The notes beneath the pieces were generated by a model. It did no database searches. It had not been told where the DNA came from and was given only the letters and a program-made list of their open reading frames with translations. A stretch of 35,283 nt of DNA, from positions 1 through 35,283 of the forward strand of contig JAGXAR010000037.1 of NCBI GenBank assembly GCA_018971525.1, in the 5' to 3' direction. This document shows positions 15,934-23,985 of the stretch, one piece after another. Numbering within the stretch: the first letter of the stretch is position 1; every line of letters starts with the position of its first letter. The position numbers were made by a program, and so were the translations under genes. Source of the DNA: Nitrospirota bacterium (lineage in GTDB: Bacteria > Nitrospirota > Nitrospiria > Nitrospirales > Nitrospiraceae).

Positions 15934-16086
15934 TTACACACTCATGGGCAGTCCGCCCTCCGCGACAATCATCGGGAGGGGGGATGAATGGACGATCGAG
16001 AGAGTCCATTGGAAAGACGAGAGCCCCTTCCACATATTTGAGACTGGATAGGCGATGAAGGCGATGAATACGATCAAGGTGATCAT
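15934..16086 (-). CDS. Possible 50-residue hydrophobic small protein
   Basis: A short minus-strand frame begins MITLIVFIAFIAYPVSNMWK and ends in TAA just before the ribosome site of the DUF2934 gene. The first 15 residues are strongly hydrophobic. AAGGAAAGG lies about nine bases before the ATG. The rest of the peptide is bland and no family is recognised. It could be the first gene of the DUF2934-hsp20 transcript or a chance frame. The stretch 16087-16328 to its right is AT-richer and non-coding; no clear promoter hexamers could be fixed there. Confidence 0.35.
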   Translation of the reverse strand: MITLIVFIAFIAYPVSNMWKGLSSFQWTLSIVHSSPLPMIVAEGGLPMSV

Positions 16087-16328
16087 AATATGGACCTTTC
16101 CTTATACTCTCGTCAGGAAGAAGATAAGCAATGACCGTGCCTCTTGTCGATTATCGAAGAGGAGGTAGAGAGCCTTGAGATGTTGGGGGTTTTATCATTG
16201 AGTGATGATGACATTGGGATCTCATTGTGGCCTTACTCCTCAGTCCATCGAGGGCCAATGGGGAAATCCGCTCCGTTTTGAAGCAACGGAGCAACCCAAT
16301 GTGTTTACAAGGGTCAAAGCACTGCTGC

Positions 16329-17003
16329 TCATGCCAAATAGGCCGCGACGATTCCGGAGAGGACAATCCCATCAAACGTCCCGGCACCTCCGATACTGGC
16401 GATTCCGGTCTCAAGGGCCTCAATGTCACGGAGGTGGAGCAGATCGGCGCCGATGAGGGGACCCAGCACTCCCGCGACAAAGGCGGCTTGCGGCGCCTGT
16501 TCGGGAGCCAGCCACAAGGCGCTCATTGCTGCGACCGCGGCAGGCACCAGTCCCGGCAAGGCAATGCCGACCCCTGAGACCGGCTGCGCGAGTCGATAGC
16601 AGACTGCCGTATTGACTGCGACCGCGATGGCAAGCCAGGGGAGAGATTGCGGATAGTCGAACAAGAGATGGGCGATCTCATAGAGGGCCAGGCCAGCAGG
16701 AATCAGGCAGCCACCCACGTTGACAGCGATGACCGTTTCTTGCCGGGTACGCTGTAACCATGGCCACCGGCCGGTCAAACCCAGGATCGCCAGTGGATCC
16801 TCGACCAGTGCATCCTTCCTGGCAATGCGCTTGAGAGGAATATTGATTCCACTGCCCAGGATGATGCCCATGACCAGGAGGATCGCGGTTGAGGGCTCTA
16901 GCCGAAGCTTCATCAACGCCGTCGTGAACAGTTGCCCGAACACGAGCGGGAGGAGAGCGAGGAGAATCAGGAAGAGGATCAACGGAAGGCAGCCCACTCT
17001 CAT
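16329..17003 (-). CDS. DUF1614 family integral membrane protein
   Basis: This 224-residue protein has about seven hydrophobic segments, starting with LPLILFLILLALLPLVFGQL at 5-24. Gly-rich signature stretches include ILLVMGIILGSGINIPL, VNVGGCLIPAGLALYE, GIALPGLVPAAVAAMSALWL, and the end GPLIGADLLHLRDI with SIGGAGTFDGIVLSGIVAAY. This is the pattern I associate with DUF1614. Function is unknown; the conserved polar GADLLH and GAGTFDG turns could bind an ion. The ATG at 17003 overlaps the stop of the Mut7-C gene by four bases (ATGA), so the two genes are translationally coupled. Confidence 0.75.
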   Translation of the reverse strand: MRVGCLPLILFLILLALLPLVFGQLFTTALMKLRLEPSTAILLVMGIILGSGINIPLKRIARKDALVEDPLAILGLTGRWPWLQRTRQETVIAVNVGGCLIPAGLALYEIAHLLFDYPQSLPWLAIAVAVNTAVCYRLAQPVSGVGIALPGLVPAAVAAMSALWLAPEQAPQAAFVAGVLGPLIGADLLHLRDIEALETGIASIGGAGTFDGIVLSGIVAAYLA

Positions 17004-17497
17004 GAGGTCCTCAGTTCGTGGAGGCGCGTGAGCATCTGCGTCCAATGGGTGCCAGGCCAGTAGATCTGTCCGCAGCTCGGGCATTGCACGAACCGGGGAT
17101 GCAAGCTCGCGACATACTCCGGGACCGTGGGCGCGGCTTTCTGATGGGGGATTACTGTTAGGATCTTGTTGCAGGAGGCACAACGGCTTGGGGTTCCATC
17201 ACTGAGGTCGAACGTAATGTGTAGTTCAGACTGGAGTTGTCGGAGCTGGTCCTGCAGATGATCGCTGGCAATGAGCGTCTGGCGATCTCGAAGGACTTTG
17301 CGTTGCACGAGGTAGCTATCCCTGGTGAGGAGCCAACGATGTTCTGCCAAGACTCGCGCGATGAGCGCCTCATCGGAAATGACCTTTTCATATGAGGTGT
17401 CGTATCCAAGCATCCGGAGCCAGCGGGCTAGCCTGCCGAGCATGGCATCGGCGAAGAAGGCCGGCGAACGAACGATTGGTGAATTGAGAGACTCCAT
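17000..17497 (-). CDS. Mut7-C RNase domain-containing protein
   Basis: This 165-residue protein has the PIN-like Mut7-C fold plus a zinc ribbon. Visible features are FFADAMLGRLARWLRMLGYD (putative metal-binding Asp17), a late LLTRD (Asp60), and two C-x2-C pairs, Cys106/Cys109 and Cys139/Cys142, followed by GQIYWPGTHW, which is typical of the family. PIN-like folds suggest RNase activity but this has not been shown for most bacterial members. The start at 17497 has only AAGG directly before the ATG, so the exact start is less sure. It is coupled to the DUF1614 gene by a 4-base overlap and is divergent from the lipoprotein gene at 17567. Confidence 0.85.
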   Translation of the reverse strand: MESLNSPIVRSPAFFADAMLGRLARWLRMLGYDTSYEKVISDEALIARVLAEHRWLLTRDSYLVQRKVLRDRQTLIASDHLQDQLRQLQSELHITFDLSDGTPSRCASCNKILTVIPHQKAAPTVPEYVASLHPRFVQCPSCGQIYWPGTHWTQMLTRLHELRTS

Positions 17498-17566
17498 CCT
17501 TCATTTTATCCTGCATGAGCAGCGGATATCAGCGAGCATCAAAACCTGTTACAAGGAGATCTTCCC

Positions 17567-17758
17567 ATGACGAGCAATTGGCTTATTCGTCCTGTGATCG
17601 TCACCTATCTTCTGAGCGCCATTGTTCTGCTGGGCGGCTGTTCTCCTCCTCTCCCGAAGACCTGGCTATCGCCACCCGGTGGCACGATGTATGATAGTCA
17701 TGTGTCGAGTGACAGGTGGCATCAAACGACGGCCTCCCCCTTGACGACCAGGCGCTAG
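17567..17758 (+). CDS. Small putative lipoprotein
   Basis: This 63-residue protein has a signal peptide with a lipobox. A short N-region is followed by VIVTYLLSAIVLLGGC, with the lipid-attachment Cys at residue 25. The mature part is about 38 residues and matches no family. The ribosome site AAGGAG lies before the ATG. It is separated by 57 bases from the radical SAM gene and divergent from the Mut7-C gene. It is likely anchored in a membrane facing the periplasm. Confidence 0.6.
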   Translation: MTSNWLIRPVIVTYLLSAIVLLGGCSPPLPKTWLSPPGGTMYDSHVSSDRWHQTTASPLTTRR

Positions 17759-17815
17759 GACTGAAGAAGCAGTCGGTGTGAGTTGGATAATCAGAGCCTC
17801 TTGAAAGAAGCCACG

Positions 17816-18901
17816 ATGAGTGCAACAAGCGGATTTCCCACCAAGTACTGGCACAAACTGGATGACGGCCGCATCCAGTGCGACCTCTGTCCAAGGTTCT
17901 GCAAGCTCCAAGAGGGGCAGCAGGGCCTGTGTTTCGTGCGCGAACGCCGGCAGGATCAGGTCGTCCTGACCACGTATGGGCGATCCAGCGGCTTCTGCGT
18001 CGACCCGATTGAGAAAAAGCCGTTGAATCATTTTCTTCCCGGCACGCCGGTCCTGTCATTCGGGACGGCAGGATGTAACCTGGCCTGCAAGTTCTGTCAG
18101 AACTGGGACATGAGCAAGTCCCGCGACATGGACACCTTGGCCGACGAAGCGTCGCCTGAGACGATCGCCCGGGCTGCGTCGGAACTCGGTTGTCGGAGTG
18201 TGGCCTACACCTATAATGATCCTGTTATCTTCCATGAATACGCGATTGATGTGGCGCAAGCCTGCCGTGAACGCGGCATCAAGTCCGTCGCGGTGACGGC
18301 GGGCTATGTCTGCGACGAACCACGGGTCGAATTCTACCGGCACATGGATGCCGCCAACGTGGATCTCAAGGCCTTCACCGAGCGGTTCTATCACGAGGTC
18401 ACCGGGTCACATCTGCAGCCCGTGCTGGAGACGCTCATCTATCTCAAACACCAGACCAAGGTCTGGCTCGAGATCACGACCCTGCTCATCCCGGGAGAAA
18501 ACGATTCCGAGCAGGAAATCGAGGCGCTGACTCAGTGGGTGGTCGAGCAGCTCGGGCCGGACGTGCCAATCCACTTCACAGCCTTTCATCCTGATTGGAA
18601 GATGCGCGGGTCCCCGCACACGCCGTCTGCCAGCCTGACCATGGCCCGCCGTATCGCGATGAAGAACGGCGTCCGCTATGCCTATACCGGCAACATCTCC
18701 GACCGGGAAGGCGGGAGCACCTATTGTCATGAGTGCGGGCAGATACTCATCGGCCGGGACTGGTATGAACTGAGCGAGTGGAATCTGACGAGGGATGGGA
18801 ACTGTCGCTTCTGCGAGACTCCTTGTGCCGGAGTCTTCGAGGCCCAGCCTGGACGATGGGGCGCACGGCGGCGACCGGTGCTGCTCAAGCAGTTCAGCTA
18901 A
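17816..18901 (+). CDS. amrS: AmmeMemoRadiSam system radical SAM enzyme
   Basis: This 361-residue radical SAM enzyme is of the AmrS (PflA-like) branch. A first cysteine pair (CDLCPRFCKL, about 22-31) precedes the radical SAM triad CNLACKFCQNW (Cys87, Cys91, Cys94; C-x3-C-x2-C) that holds the 4Fe-4S cluster cleaving S-adenosylmethionine. Then come YTYNDPVIFHEYA, VTAGYVCDEP, VDLKAFTERFY and a C-terminal cysteine region (CHECGQ and CRFCETPCAG), all typical. AmrS is grouped with AMMECR1 and Memo in many genomes; neither is in this window, so the substrate is unknown. ATG 17816 is chosen over a TTG at 17783. The TAA stop is part of the IS5 target duplication, so the protein end was not altered by the insertion. 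Confidence 0.9.
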   Translation: MSATSGFPTKYWHKLDDGRIQCDLCPRFCKLQEGQQGLCFVRERRQDQVVLTTYGRSSGFCVDPIEKKPLNHFLPGTPVLSFGTAGCNLACKFCQNWDMSKSRDMDTLADEASPETIARAASELGCRSVAYTYNDPVIFHEYAIDVAQACRERGIKSVAVTAGYVCDEPRVEFYRHMDAANVDLKAFTERFYHEVTGSHLQPVLETLIYLKHQTKVWLEITTLLIPGENDSEQEIEALTQWVVEQLGPDVPIHFTAFHPDWKMRGSPHTPSASLTMARRIAMKNGVRYAYTGNISDREGGSTYCHECGQILIGRDWYELSEWNLTRDGNCRFCETPCAGVFEAQPGRWGARRRPVLLKQFS

Positions 18902-20082
18902 GGAAGGTCTGAATAATTCTTTCTTCCCTGCGTCGGCTGTGGTAGGAGACGGCCATCCACCTCTATCCAGGAGACACCGGCATGTCCCAGCTGACCTTCG
19001 CCACCGCCACCGGCTTTGAACGTTTCCGGAAACCGACCCGTCGAGATCTCTTTCTGGCCGAGATGCAGCACGTCGTGCCGTGGGCGGACTTGTGTGCGGT
19101 GATCGAGCCGGTGTATCCGAAGCCCGAGGGCGCGGGGCGCCGTCCGGTGGGGCTGGAACGGATGCGGCGCATCTATTTTCTCCAGCAGTGGTTCAACCTG
19201 TCCGATCCCGCCGTGGAGGAGACCTTGTACGACTCGCGGGCCATGCGCACGTTCGTGGGGATTGATCTCGGCACGGAACCTGTGCCAGATGAGACCACCG
19301 TCTGCCGGTTCCGGCACCTGCTGGAAACCCATCAGCTGGGCCCCACGCTCTTTGAGACCGTCAACGCCCACCTGCGCGCCCAGGGCCTCACGGTCTCGAC
19401 GGGCACCATCGTGGATGCCACTATCATTCACGCACCGAGTTCCACCAAGAATGCGGATCAGGCACGGGATCCCGAGATGCACCAAACAGCCAAAGGCCGC
19501 CAGTGGTACTTCGGGATGAAGGCGCATCTGGGCGTGGACAGCCGGACCAAGTTGATTCATACCGTCCGGGCCACTGCCGCCAACGTCGCCGACAGCATTG
19601 TACTGCCGCAGCTGCTGCATGGGCAGGAGACACGGGTGTAGGGGGACCAGGCCTACCGGGGCCAGACGGCGGTGATTCAGCAGTGTGTGTCCCAGGCCCG
19701 CGATTTCACCCAGCGCCGCTGCCGGTGGCGGGGCCAGGTGGATCGGGTAGAGCAGGAGAAGAACCGGCGCAAGTCCAAGGTACGGGCGAAGGTAGAGCAT
19801 GTCATCGGCGTCATCAAATGCGTCTTCGGCTTCACGAAGGTCCGCTACCGCGGCTTGGCCAAAAACACGCACCGGTTGGTGGTGACCTGTGCGCTGGCGA
19901 ATCTCTTCCTGATGCGCCGCCGGTTGGCGGCAGCCGTAGCGTAGGCTGGGGCGCGACCGGCAGGTGAGCCGGATGCTGGCGCGCGCTGCCTGCCAGGAAA
20001 GCGGGAACGGGCTCGTGTGTGGGAGGATTCAAACACGCGGCGACGGATCTCTGCCTTGCAGCCTCAATTGTTCAGACGTTCC
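18902..20082 (+). mobile_element. IS5-family insertion sequence (1181 bp)
   Basis: Terminal inverted repeats are GGAAGGTCTGAATAATT (18902-18918) and, on the other strand, GGAACGTCTGAACAATT (20066-20082); 15 of 17 positions match. The element is flanked by the 4-base direct duplication CTAA (18898-18901 and 20083-20086), in line with the YTAR target of IS5-type elements. One transposase frame fills most of it; it is interrupted by a TAG codon at 19639-19641. After the frame, 19945-20065 is non-coding. The left CTAA includes the stop codon of amrS. Confidence 0.92.
18982..19944 (+). pseudogene. IS5-family transposase, interrupted by a nonsense codon
   Basis: One continuous frame of 320 codons encodes an IS5-type DDE transposase. 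It has an N-terminal DUF772-like part (FLQQWFNLSDPAVEETLYDS), first Asp in TIVDATIIHAPS, second Asp in GDQAYRG, and the Glu region VRAKVEHVIGVIKCVFGFTK with YRGLAKN. An in-frame TAG (19639-19641) sits just before GDQAYRG, where related proteins have Tyr (VYGD). It can be explained by a single base change, TAC or TAT to TAG. The break separates the first Asp from the second Asp and Glu, so no active enzyme would be made unless the stop is read through. The rest of the frame is clean, so the mutation looks recent. Confidence 0.9.
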
Positions 20083-20104
20083 CTAAGCCTGACTCAGCCT
20101 GAAG

Positions 20105-21040
20105 CTATCGCAGTATCCCGCTCACGATCATCTCGACCGCTTGCTCAGGGGTCAGCCCTCGCGCCATCAAGGTTTCGAGTTCTTTCTTGTCCACACTGCC
20201 AATTGCCGCTTCGTGCGTGACCTTCGCCTCCGGATGAAAGACCCGCACGATGGGAATCGCGCTGGCCTTTGCCTGGCCCTGCACGATCTCCATACAATCG
20301 ACATGACCGCGAGCGCCCTTGGCATAGGCTTCGGTGATGCCGGTGATTTCGGCTTGCGCCTGGCCCTCCAGCACGACACGGGTCTTGATGAGGCCGCGTG
20401 AGCGCTCTCCCCGCAGCATGACGGCTTCTTTCAAGGTGATGTGGTCGGTCTTGTGCGCGAAGATCTTCGCGCTGAGTTCGGCGATGCCCTCTTCCTTCAC
20501 TTCGACGAGATAGTCAATGTCGAGGTTCCCAACTGAGCCGGAGAGTAACGAGAAGTCTGAAAAATAGCGGGCGCCTTTGCCGATCTTGATCGTCGCGTGA
20601 GGCAGGACCTGCATGCCGCCATGGGGGCCGTGGTAGTGGCCTTCTGTGTAGGTCAGCGACGCGCCCGGTCCAATCTCCATGACGGCCTGCATCCGATGTT
20701 CTGCCGCTTGCGCGAAGGGAAAGAGACAGTGGGAAAGTACCCGTGCGTGCGCCCCTTCGAGTATCTGTACGTCGATCTTGATCTGCTGCACCCCCGTGGG
20801 GTGGGCCAGGCCGAAACACATGTGGATCGGTTGAGCGATCTGCGCACCGGCCTCAACAACGAGCTTCCCGATGATTGCGTCCGGCGTTTCCTCCATGTCC
20901 ACGCGGAGGCCGGGAACGGTCCGATGACTGAGGATGCGGTGCCCATGCGCCACGACATGCGCAATGCGCGTATCGTCGAGGATCGATGGCTCGGCTCCTA
21001 CCATCGGTAGGGTCCGTCTCAGCACATCAAGTTCGGACAT
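20105..21040 (-). CDS. SufB/SufD-like Fe-S assembly scaffold
   Basis: This 311-residue SufBD-fold protein has a beta-helix core of Fe-S scaffold proteins. Recognisable parts are IGPGASLTYTEGHYHG, ITLKEAVMLRGERSRGLIKT, and the C-terminal signature THEAAIGSVDKKELETLMAR, then GLTPEQAVEMIVSGIL. Candidate cluster cysteines are in HMCFGLAH, SHCLFPF and DCMEIVQG. It is much shorter than a usual SufB (~480) and lacks the SufB N-terminal region, as in minimal two-gene SufC-SufB (Sms-like) systems. The start at 21040 has GGGGAAG upstream; a start at 21058 is possible. It overlaps the end of the SufC gene by 14 bases, so the two are coupled. Confidence 0.85.
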   Translation of the reverse strand: MSELDVLRRTLPMVGAEPSILDDTRIAHVVAHGHRILSHRTVPGLRVDMEETPDAIIGKLVVEAGAQIAQPIHMCFGLAHPTGVQQIKIDVQILEGAHARVLSHCLFPFAQAAEHRMQAVMEIGPGASLTYTEGHYHGPHGGMQVLPHATIKIGKGARYFSDFSLLSGSVGNLDIDYLVEVKEEGIAELSAKIFAHKTDHITLKEAVMLRGERSRGLIKTRVVLEGQAQAEITGITEAYAKGARGHVDCMEIVQGQAKASAIPIVRVFHPEAKVTHEAAIGSVDKKELETLMARGLTPEQAVEMIVSGILR

Positions 21041-21755
21041 AGTTACAGACTTCCCCATCACAACGAACGCAGGTCCGCCCGCGGAAATGATCGACGGCTT
21101 CGCGTGGACCGCCGGAGAAAATGATGCGCCCGGCGCAAAGTTGCGAAGCCCGATCGGCAATGAGCGCGACCTCTTCCTGGTGCGTGATCAAGAGGACCGA
21201 TCCACCGGCTGCTTTCAGGGCGCGAATGATGTCGATAATATGATTGATCGAGAGCATGTCGATACCCGCCGCCGGCTCATCGAGGATGGCGAGTTTTGGT
21301 TTCATGGACAAGACCGAGGCCAATTCGATTCGATGGCGTTCCCCTCCGCTCAATGCCTTATCCACTCGCCGATTCAGATAACGGTCCGGAGCGAGGCCGA
21401 CTTGTCTCAGCGCCGGTTCTGAATCGCCGTCCGGTTTTCCCAGGGTCAGGTACTCACGAACCGTGACGCCTTCGAATCGGGCCGGCTCCTGCCAGGCGAG
21501 TGTAAGGCCTAACTTGGCGCGTTCGTGCATCTTGAGGGGAAGGAGATCGACGCCGGCAAAGAGAATTGCTCCGCCACTCGGTGCGTAGCCGTCGCAGCCC
21601 ATGAGCACGTAAGCGAGGGTCGTCTTGCCGGAGCCATTGGCTCCGAGGAGGGCGTGAATTTCTCCGGGCTGGATCGCCAGGCCGAGCCGGTCGAGAATCG
21701 CATGGCGATCCACCTGGAAGGTCAGATTGCGGATATCTAAAAGGGGAGCGGCCAT
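21027..21755 (-). CDS. SufC-like ABC ATPase
   Basis: This 242-residue ABC-type ATPase is of the SufC branch. It has Walker A GANGSGKTT (about 38-46), a Q-loop (WQEPARFEG), signature LSGGERHRIE, Walker B LAILDEPAAGID and switch His in ITHQEE. It would power cluster assembly on the neighbouring SufB-like scaffold. An unusual cysteine-containing C-terminal tail, RTCVRCDGEVCNY, has three Cys in a C-x2-C-x4-C pattern and could bind metal or a cluster. Spacing and orientation show a two-gene operon with SufC first. No sufS, sufU or sufD gene is adjacent. The ATG at 21755 has AAGGGGAG-like purines upstream in the reverse sense only weakly; the N-terminus APLLDIRNLTF fits the family. Confidence 0.88.
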   Translation of the reverse strand: MAAPLLDIRNLTFQVDRHAILDRLGLAIQPGEIHALLGANGSGKTTLAYVLMGCDGYAPSGGAILFAGVDLLPLKMHERAKLGLTLAWQEPARFEGVTVREYLTLGKPDGDSEPALRQVGLAPDRYLNRRVDKALSGGERHRIELASVLSMKPKLAILDEPAAGIDMLSINHIIDIIRALKAAGGSVLLITHQEEVALIADRASQLCAGRIIFSGGPREAVDHFRGRTCVRCDGEVCNYVRT

Positions 21756-21782
21756 CGGTGCGCAGCGAATTCCCTTACGCTA

Positions 21783-22265
21783 TTACGCGAGCCTTGACGG
21801 CTCGTAATGAAACGCCGCGACCTTGGGACGGACCAACGAGGCAAAGTCCCTGTACCGGAGCTTGATTGCGCCGACGTAGGTGCCGGCCTCAAAGACGATG
21901 GACTCGTCTTCCGTCAGTAGTTGATCGACGTACACCTCCACGCCATAAAGATTGCCGAACGGAGGCATTGCGCCGACCTGGCAATCGGGGAACAGATTCG
22001 CGATTTCCGCTTCCGTCGCCAATCGCACATCGCGGGCTTCAAGTACATCCCGCAATCGTTTCAGGTCCACCCGCCAGGTTGACGGGAGCACGCTCATCAC
22101 AAAGTATGCATCAGCCTTCACCATCACGACTTTGGCGACGAGCTTGCCTGGCACATCAAGTGTCTGCGCCACGTCGTGGGCGGTATAGGCCTTCGGGTGG
22201 CTTACCACTTCATAGGGAATCTTGTTTGTGTCGAGGTAACTCTGGAGTCGTTTCAGGATCGGCAT
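21783..22265 (-). CDS. YbaK/EbsC-type aminoacyl-tRNA deacylase
   Basis: This 160-residue protein of the YbaK/ProX editing superfamily removes wrongly attached amino acids from tRNA. Motifs: YEVVSHPKAYTAHDVAQTLDV (positions about 18-38), LVAKVVMVKADAYFVMSVLP with the conserved Lys that positions the substrate, FPDCQVGAMPPFGNLYGVEV, and VFEAGTYVGAIKLRYRDF. The G-A-M/I-P-P-F-G stretch is diagnostic. The precise tRNA substrate cannot be assigned. GAGGAGG precedes the ATG at 22265. It lies upstream of the SufC gene in the same direction, 27 bases apart, and may be co-transcribed with it. Confidence 0.9.
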   Translation of the reverse strand: MPILKRLQSYLDTNKIPYEVVSHPKAYTAHDVAQTLDVPGKLVAKVVMVKADAYFVMSVLPSTWRVDLKRLRDVLEARDVRLATEAEIANLFPDCQVGAMPPFGNLYGVEVYVDQLLTEDESIVFEAGTYVGAIKLRYRDFASLVRPKVAAFHYEPSRLA

Positions 22266-22878
22266 GGCAGCCTCCTCAAGCAAATACACGCCATCATGTG
22301 GATTGGGTGCTCGAAGAAGATGGTGAGCAAAGGGAGTGCCATCAAGTGACGGTTAATGGAGAACGAAGAAACATGAGGAAGAAGGCATAGTTAGCGCCTG
22401 TACATGACAGGCGCAGGGCGATGCTGAATCAGTCTCGTAGCAGAATGGGGCAACCTCGTGAGGCGGCTCTGTCCTGAAATGCGACGGTGCGTCCTTGTAT
22501 TCATGGGTTCATGGATGCCGATCCCCTCGCGCAGGGAGCGCTTCTGGTGGGGGCAAAGGTCCACAGGAGTTCTCCGACTGTTGTAGCAGATTGAAACAGA
22601 GGAGCAAGGATCTTCCCAAGTGAAACAGTGAGCAATGTGTGAGCGGTCGGTGAGGAGCGTCGCTGACGTCGTGGCTCTTTGGTGAATATCGAGGATGTTC
22701 TTAAGAGGATCTTGTCAGACAAGCCTGCGTCGACAGGAACGGACAGGCATCGGGGTCGCAATCCTTTCAGAGTAACTGCCGAACGAGGCTGGGCAAGCGA
22801 ATGGTGGCCGGACTTTGAGCAGCGTCCGCCTGAGGCAGAAGCGAGAGAGGGTCTGAATTCTAACCAGAGAAGGGTGCT
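22266..22878. other. 613-base stretch without a convincing gene
   Basis: Two frames of 67-86 codons occur here (22501-22761 minus, 22679-22882 plus). They lack ribosome sites, have biased low-complexity composition and match no family I know. A perfect hairpin lies at 22394-22414. The region probably holds the promoter of the YbaK gene (near 22270-22330) and decayed sequence. Confidence 0.5.
22394..22414. other. Perfect 8-bp stem hairpin
   Basis: GCGCCTGT and ACAGGCGC flank a 5-base loop. No T-run follows on either strand and no gene ends beside it, so it is more likely an orphan hairpin or protein-binding site than a terminator. Confidence 0.5.
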
Positions 22879-23109
22879 ATGAGACGTTGGGTATACACAT
22901 GGCGTAGATTGATGGTTCCAATGGCAGTGGGAGCGATCGCGATTGCAGGCGTGGGGGTCGATATGCCCTCGATCGTTCAGCCGAGGATGAGATGAAGGTC
23001 CAGGTTATTTATGATTACAGACAAGGGATACGATGTGAAGGGCAATAGCACGCATGGTTCGTTAACCAAGATCGTGGTGTCGAAACTTCCCTTGAACATG
23101 AACTGCTGA
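22879..23109 (+). pseudogene. Decayed cupredoxin-like gene, 5' half
   Basis: The frame starts MRRWVYTW and continues with a signal-peptide-like stretch MVPMAVGAIAIAG and a stop at 22993. The neighbouring frame gives EDEMKVQVIYDY (from 22983). The original frame resumes at about 23011 with ITDKGYDVKGNSTHGSLTKI, then VVSKLP and a stop at 23109. The pieces joined match the first half of the secreted cupredoxins downstream (compare KDKAFHITQGES). Two compensating frameshifts and the loss of everything after the first third make it non-functional. A ribosome-like AGAGAAGGG precedes the ATG. Confidence 0.65.
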
Positions 23110-23238
23110 ATCGAAATCGATTCATAGTTGGATCTATTCAGGTACTATTCCTCGATAAGAATGAGCAAGCTGAGTTCCCCGGAATTGGCCGTTCGCGAGG
23201 CATTTTAAACTCCATCACTTGTAGAAATAAATAATGGT

Positions 23239-23256
23239 ACGTTTTTTCCAAAACGT
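23239..23256. promoter_or_regulatory. 7-bp inverted repeat upstream of the cupredoxin operon
   Basis: ACGTTTT and AAAACGT are separated by TTCC in an AT-rich tract about 130 bases before the first cupredoxin. The dyad could be an operator or a hairpin; no T-run follows it. Confidence 0.35.
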
Positions 23257-23330
23257 CCCTTACCTATTTATTGCAGCGGCACGTTGTATGCGTAAAACTA
23301 CCAATAGTTTACTTGAGCGCAACACCCCTG

Positions 23331-23342
23331 GCTCGATCGAGC
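23331..23342. promoter_or_regulatory. 12-bp perfect palindrome before the cupredoxin operon
   Basis: GCTCGATCGAGC lies 46 bases before the ATG of the first cupredoxin, in the likely leader or promoter region. It is a candidate dimeric-regulator site, inferred from symmetry and position only. Confidence 0.35.
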
Positions 23343-23388
23343 AGGGAGGATAAGAGTTCCACCAATCTCTAACCAGGAGGGATGAACC

Positions 23389-23877
23389 ATGCGGTACATC
23401 GTTGGCAGTGCTGCCGCGGTAACGGTATTTGCTCTTGCGACCGTCGCGGGGGCGCAACTGGTTCAGAAAGGAATTGAGGTGAGACCGGTCAACGCGGAAG
23501 TGGTGATGAAGGATAAGGCGTTCCACATCACGCAAGGAGAGAGCACGAAGGGGATCATGCTCATAGCGGGTTCGCAAGCCAACATCCGCCTCCGGAACGA
23601 AGACACCGTGGCCCATGAGTTCGTATCCACGTTGCTCTACAATCTGCCGTTCCAAGTCATGGGCAGTGGGACGTTCGTGAAGGCACCGAAAGCGGCGGGC
23701 ATTCGCGTCGACCCAGGGCAGACGGTTGTCTTGTCCTTCGAGGTCCCCTATGACAGTAAGGAGTTCCAAGATCTATACGAGGTCTTCTTTTGCAACATCC
23801 ATGGGACGATGCACGGAGACAAGATGCGTGGAGAGATATTGGTCCTCGATCAACGGGGTGAGATTGGAGGAGGGTGA
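23389..23877 (+). CDS. Secreted cupredoxin-like protein 1 (complete copper site)
   Basis: This 162-residue protein has a signal peptide (residues 1-22, cleavage after VAGA) and a single cupredoxin-type beta-sandwich. Likely type 1 copper ligands are His76 in NEDTVAHEF, Cys135 and His138 in FFCNIHGTM, and axial Met141, giving C-x2-H-x2-M, the H-x2-M spacing also seen in CoxB-type sites. RVDPGQTVVLSFEVP is a shared family strand. It should act in the periplasm as a small electron carrier or copper holder. AGGAGG lies eight bases before the ATG. It opens a run of three paralogues and a haem protein. Copper binding is inferred from motif spacing only. Confidence 0.8.
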   Translation: MRYIVGSAAAVTVFALATVAGAQLVQKGIEVRPVNAEVVMKDKAFHITQGESTKGIMLIAGSQANIRLRNEDTVAHEFVSTLLYNLPFQVMGSGTFVKAPKAAGIRVDPGQTVVLSFEVPYDSKEFQDLYEVFFCNIHGTMHGDKMRGEILVLDQRGEIGGG

Positions 23878-23985
23878 CACGGACGATCACCGGGTCGCCA
23901 GAGTCTGATTGGGTGATTTGAGAGGACGGCCTTCGGGGGGCGAATCTGTTGACGGAGCGCCGTTCTCGATGCGGAGGCGTTATCT

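Noticed and set aside
18898-19872. Minus-strand frame of 324 codons across the insertion sequence
   Set aside because: It overlaps the transposase frame and has no recognisable domain; the IS5 transposase on the plus strand explains the region.
22501-22882. Frames of 67-86 codons on both strands in the gap after the YbaK gene
   Set aside because: No ribosome site, no family match and no conserved context seen; left as non-coding.
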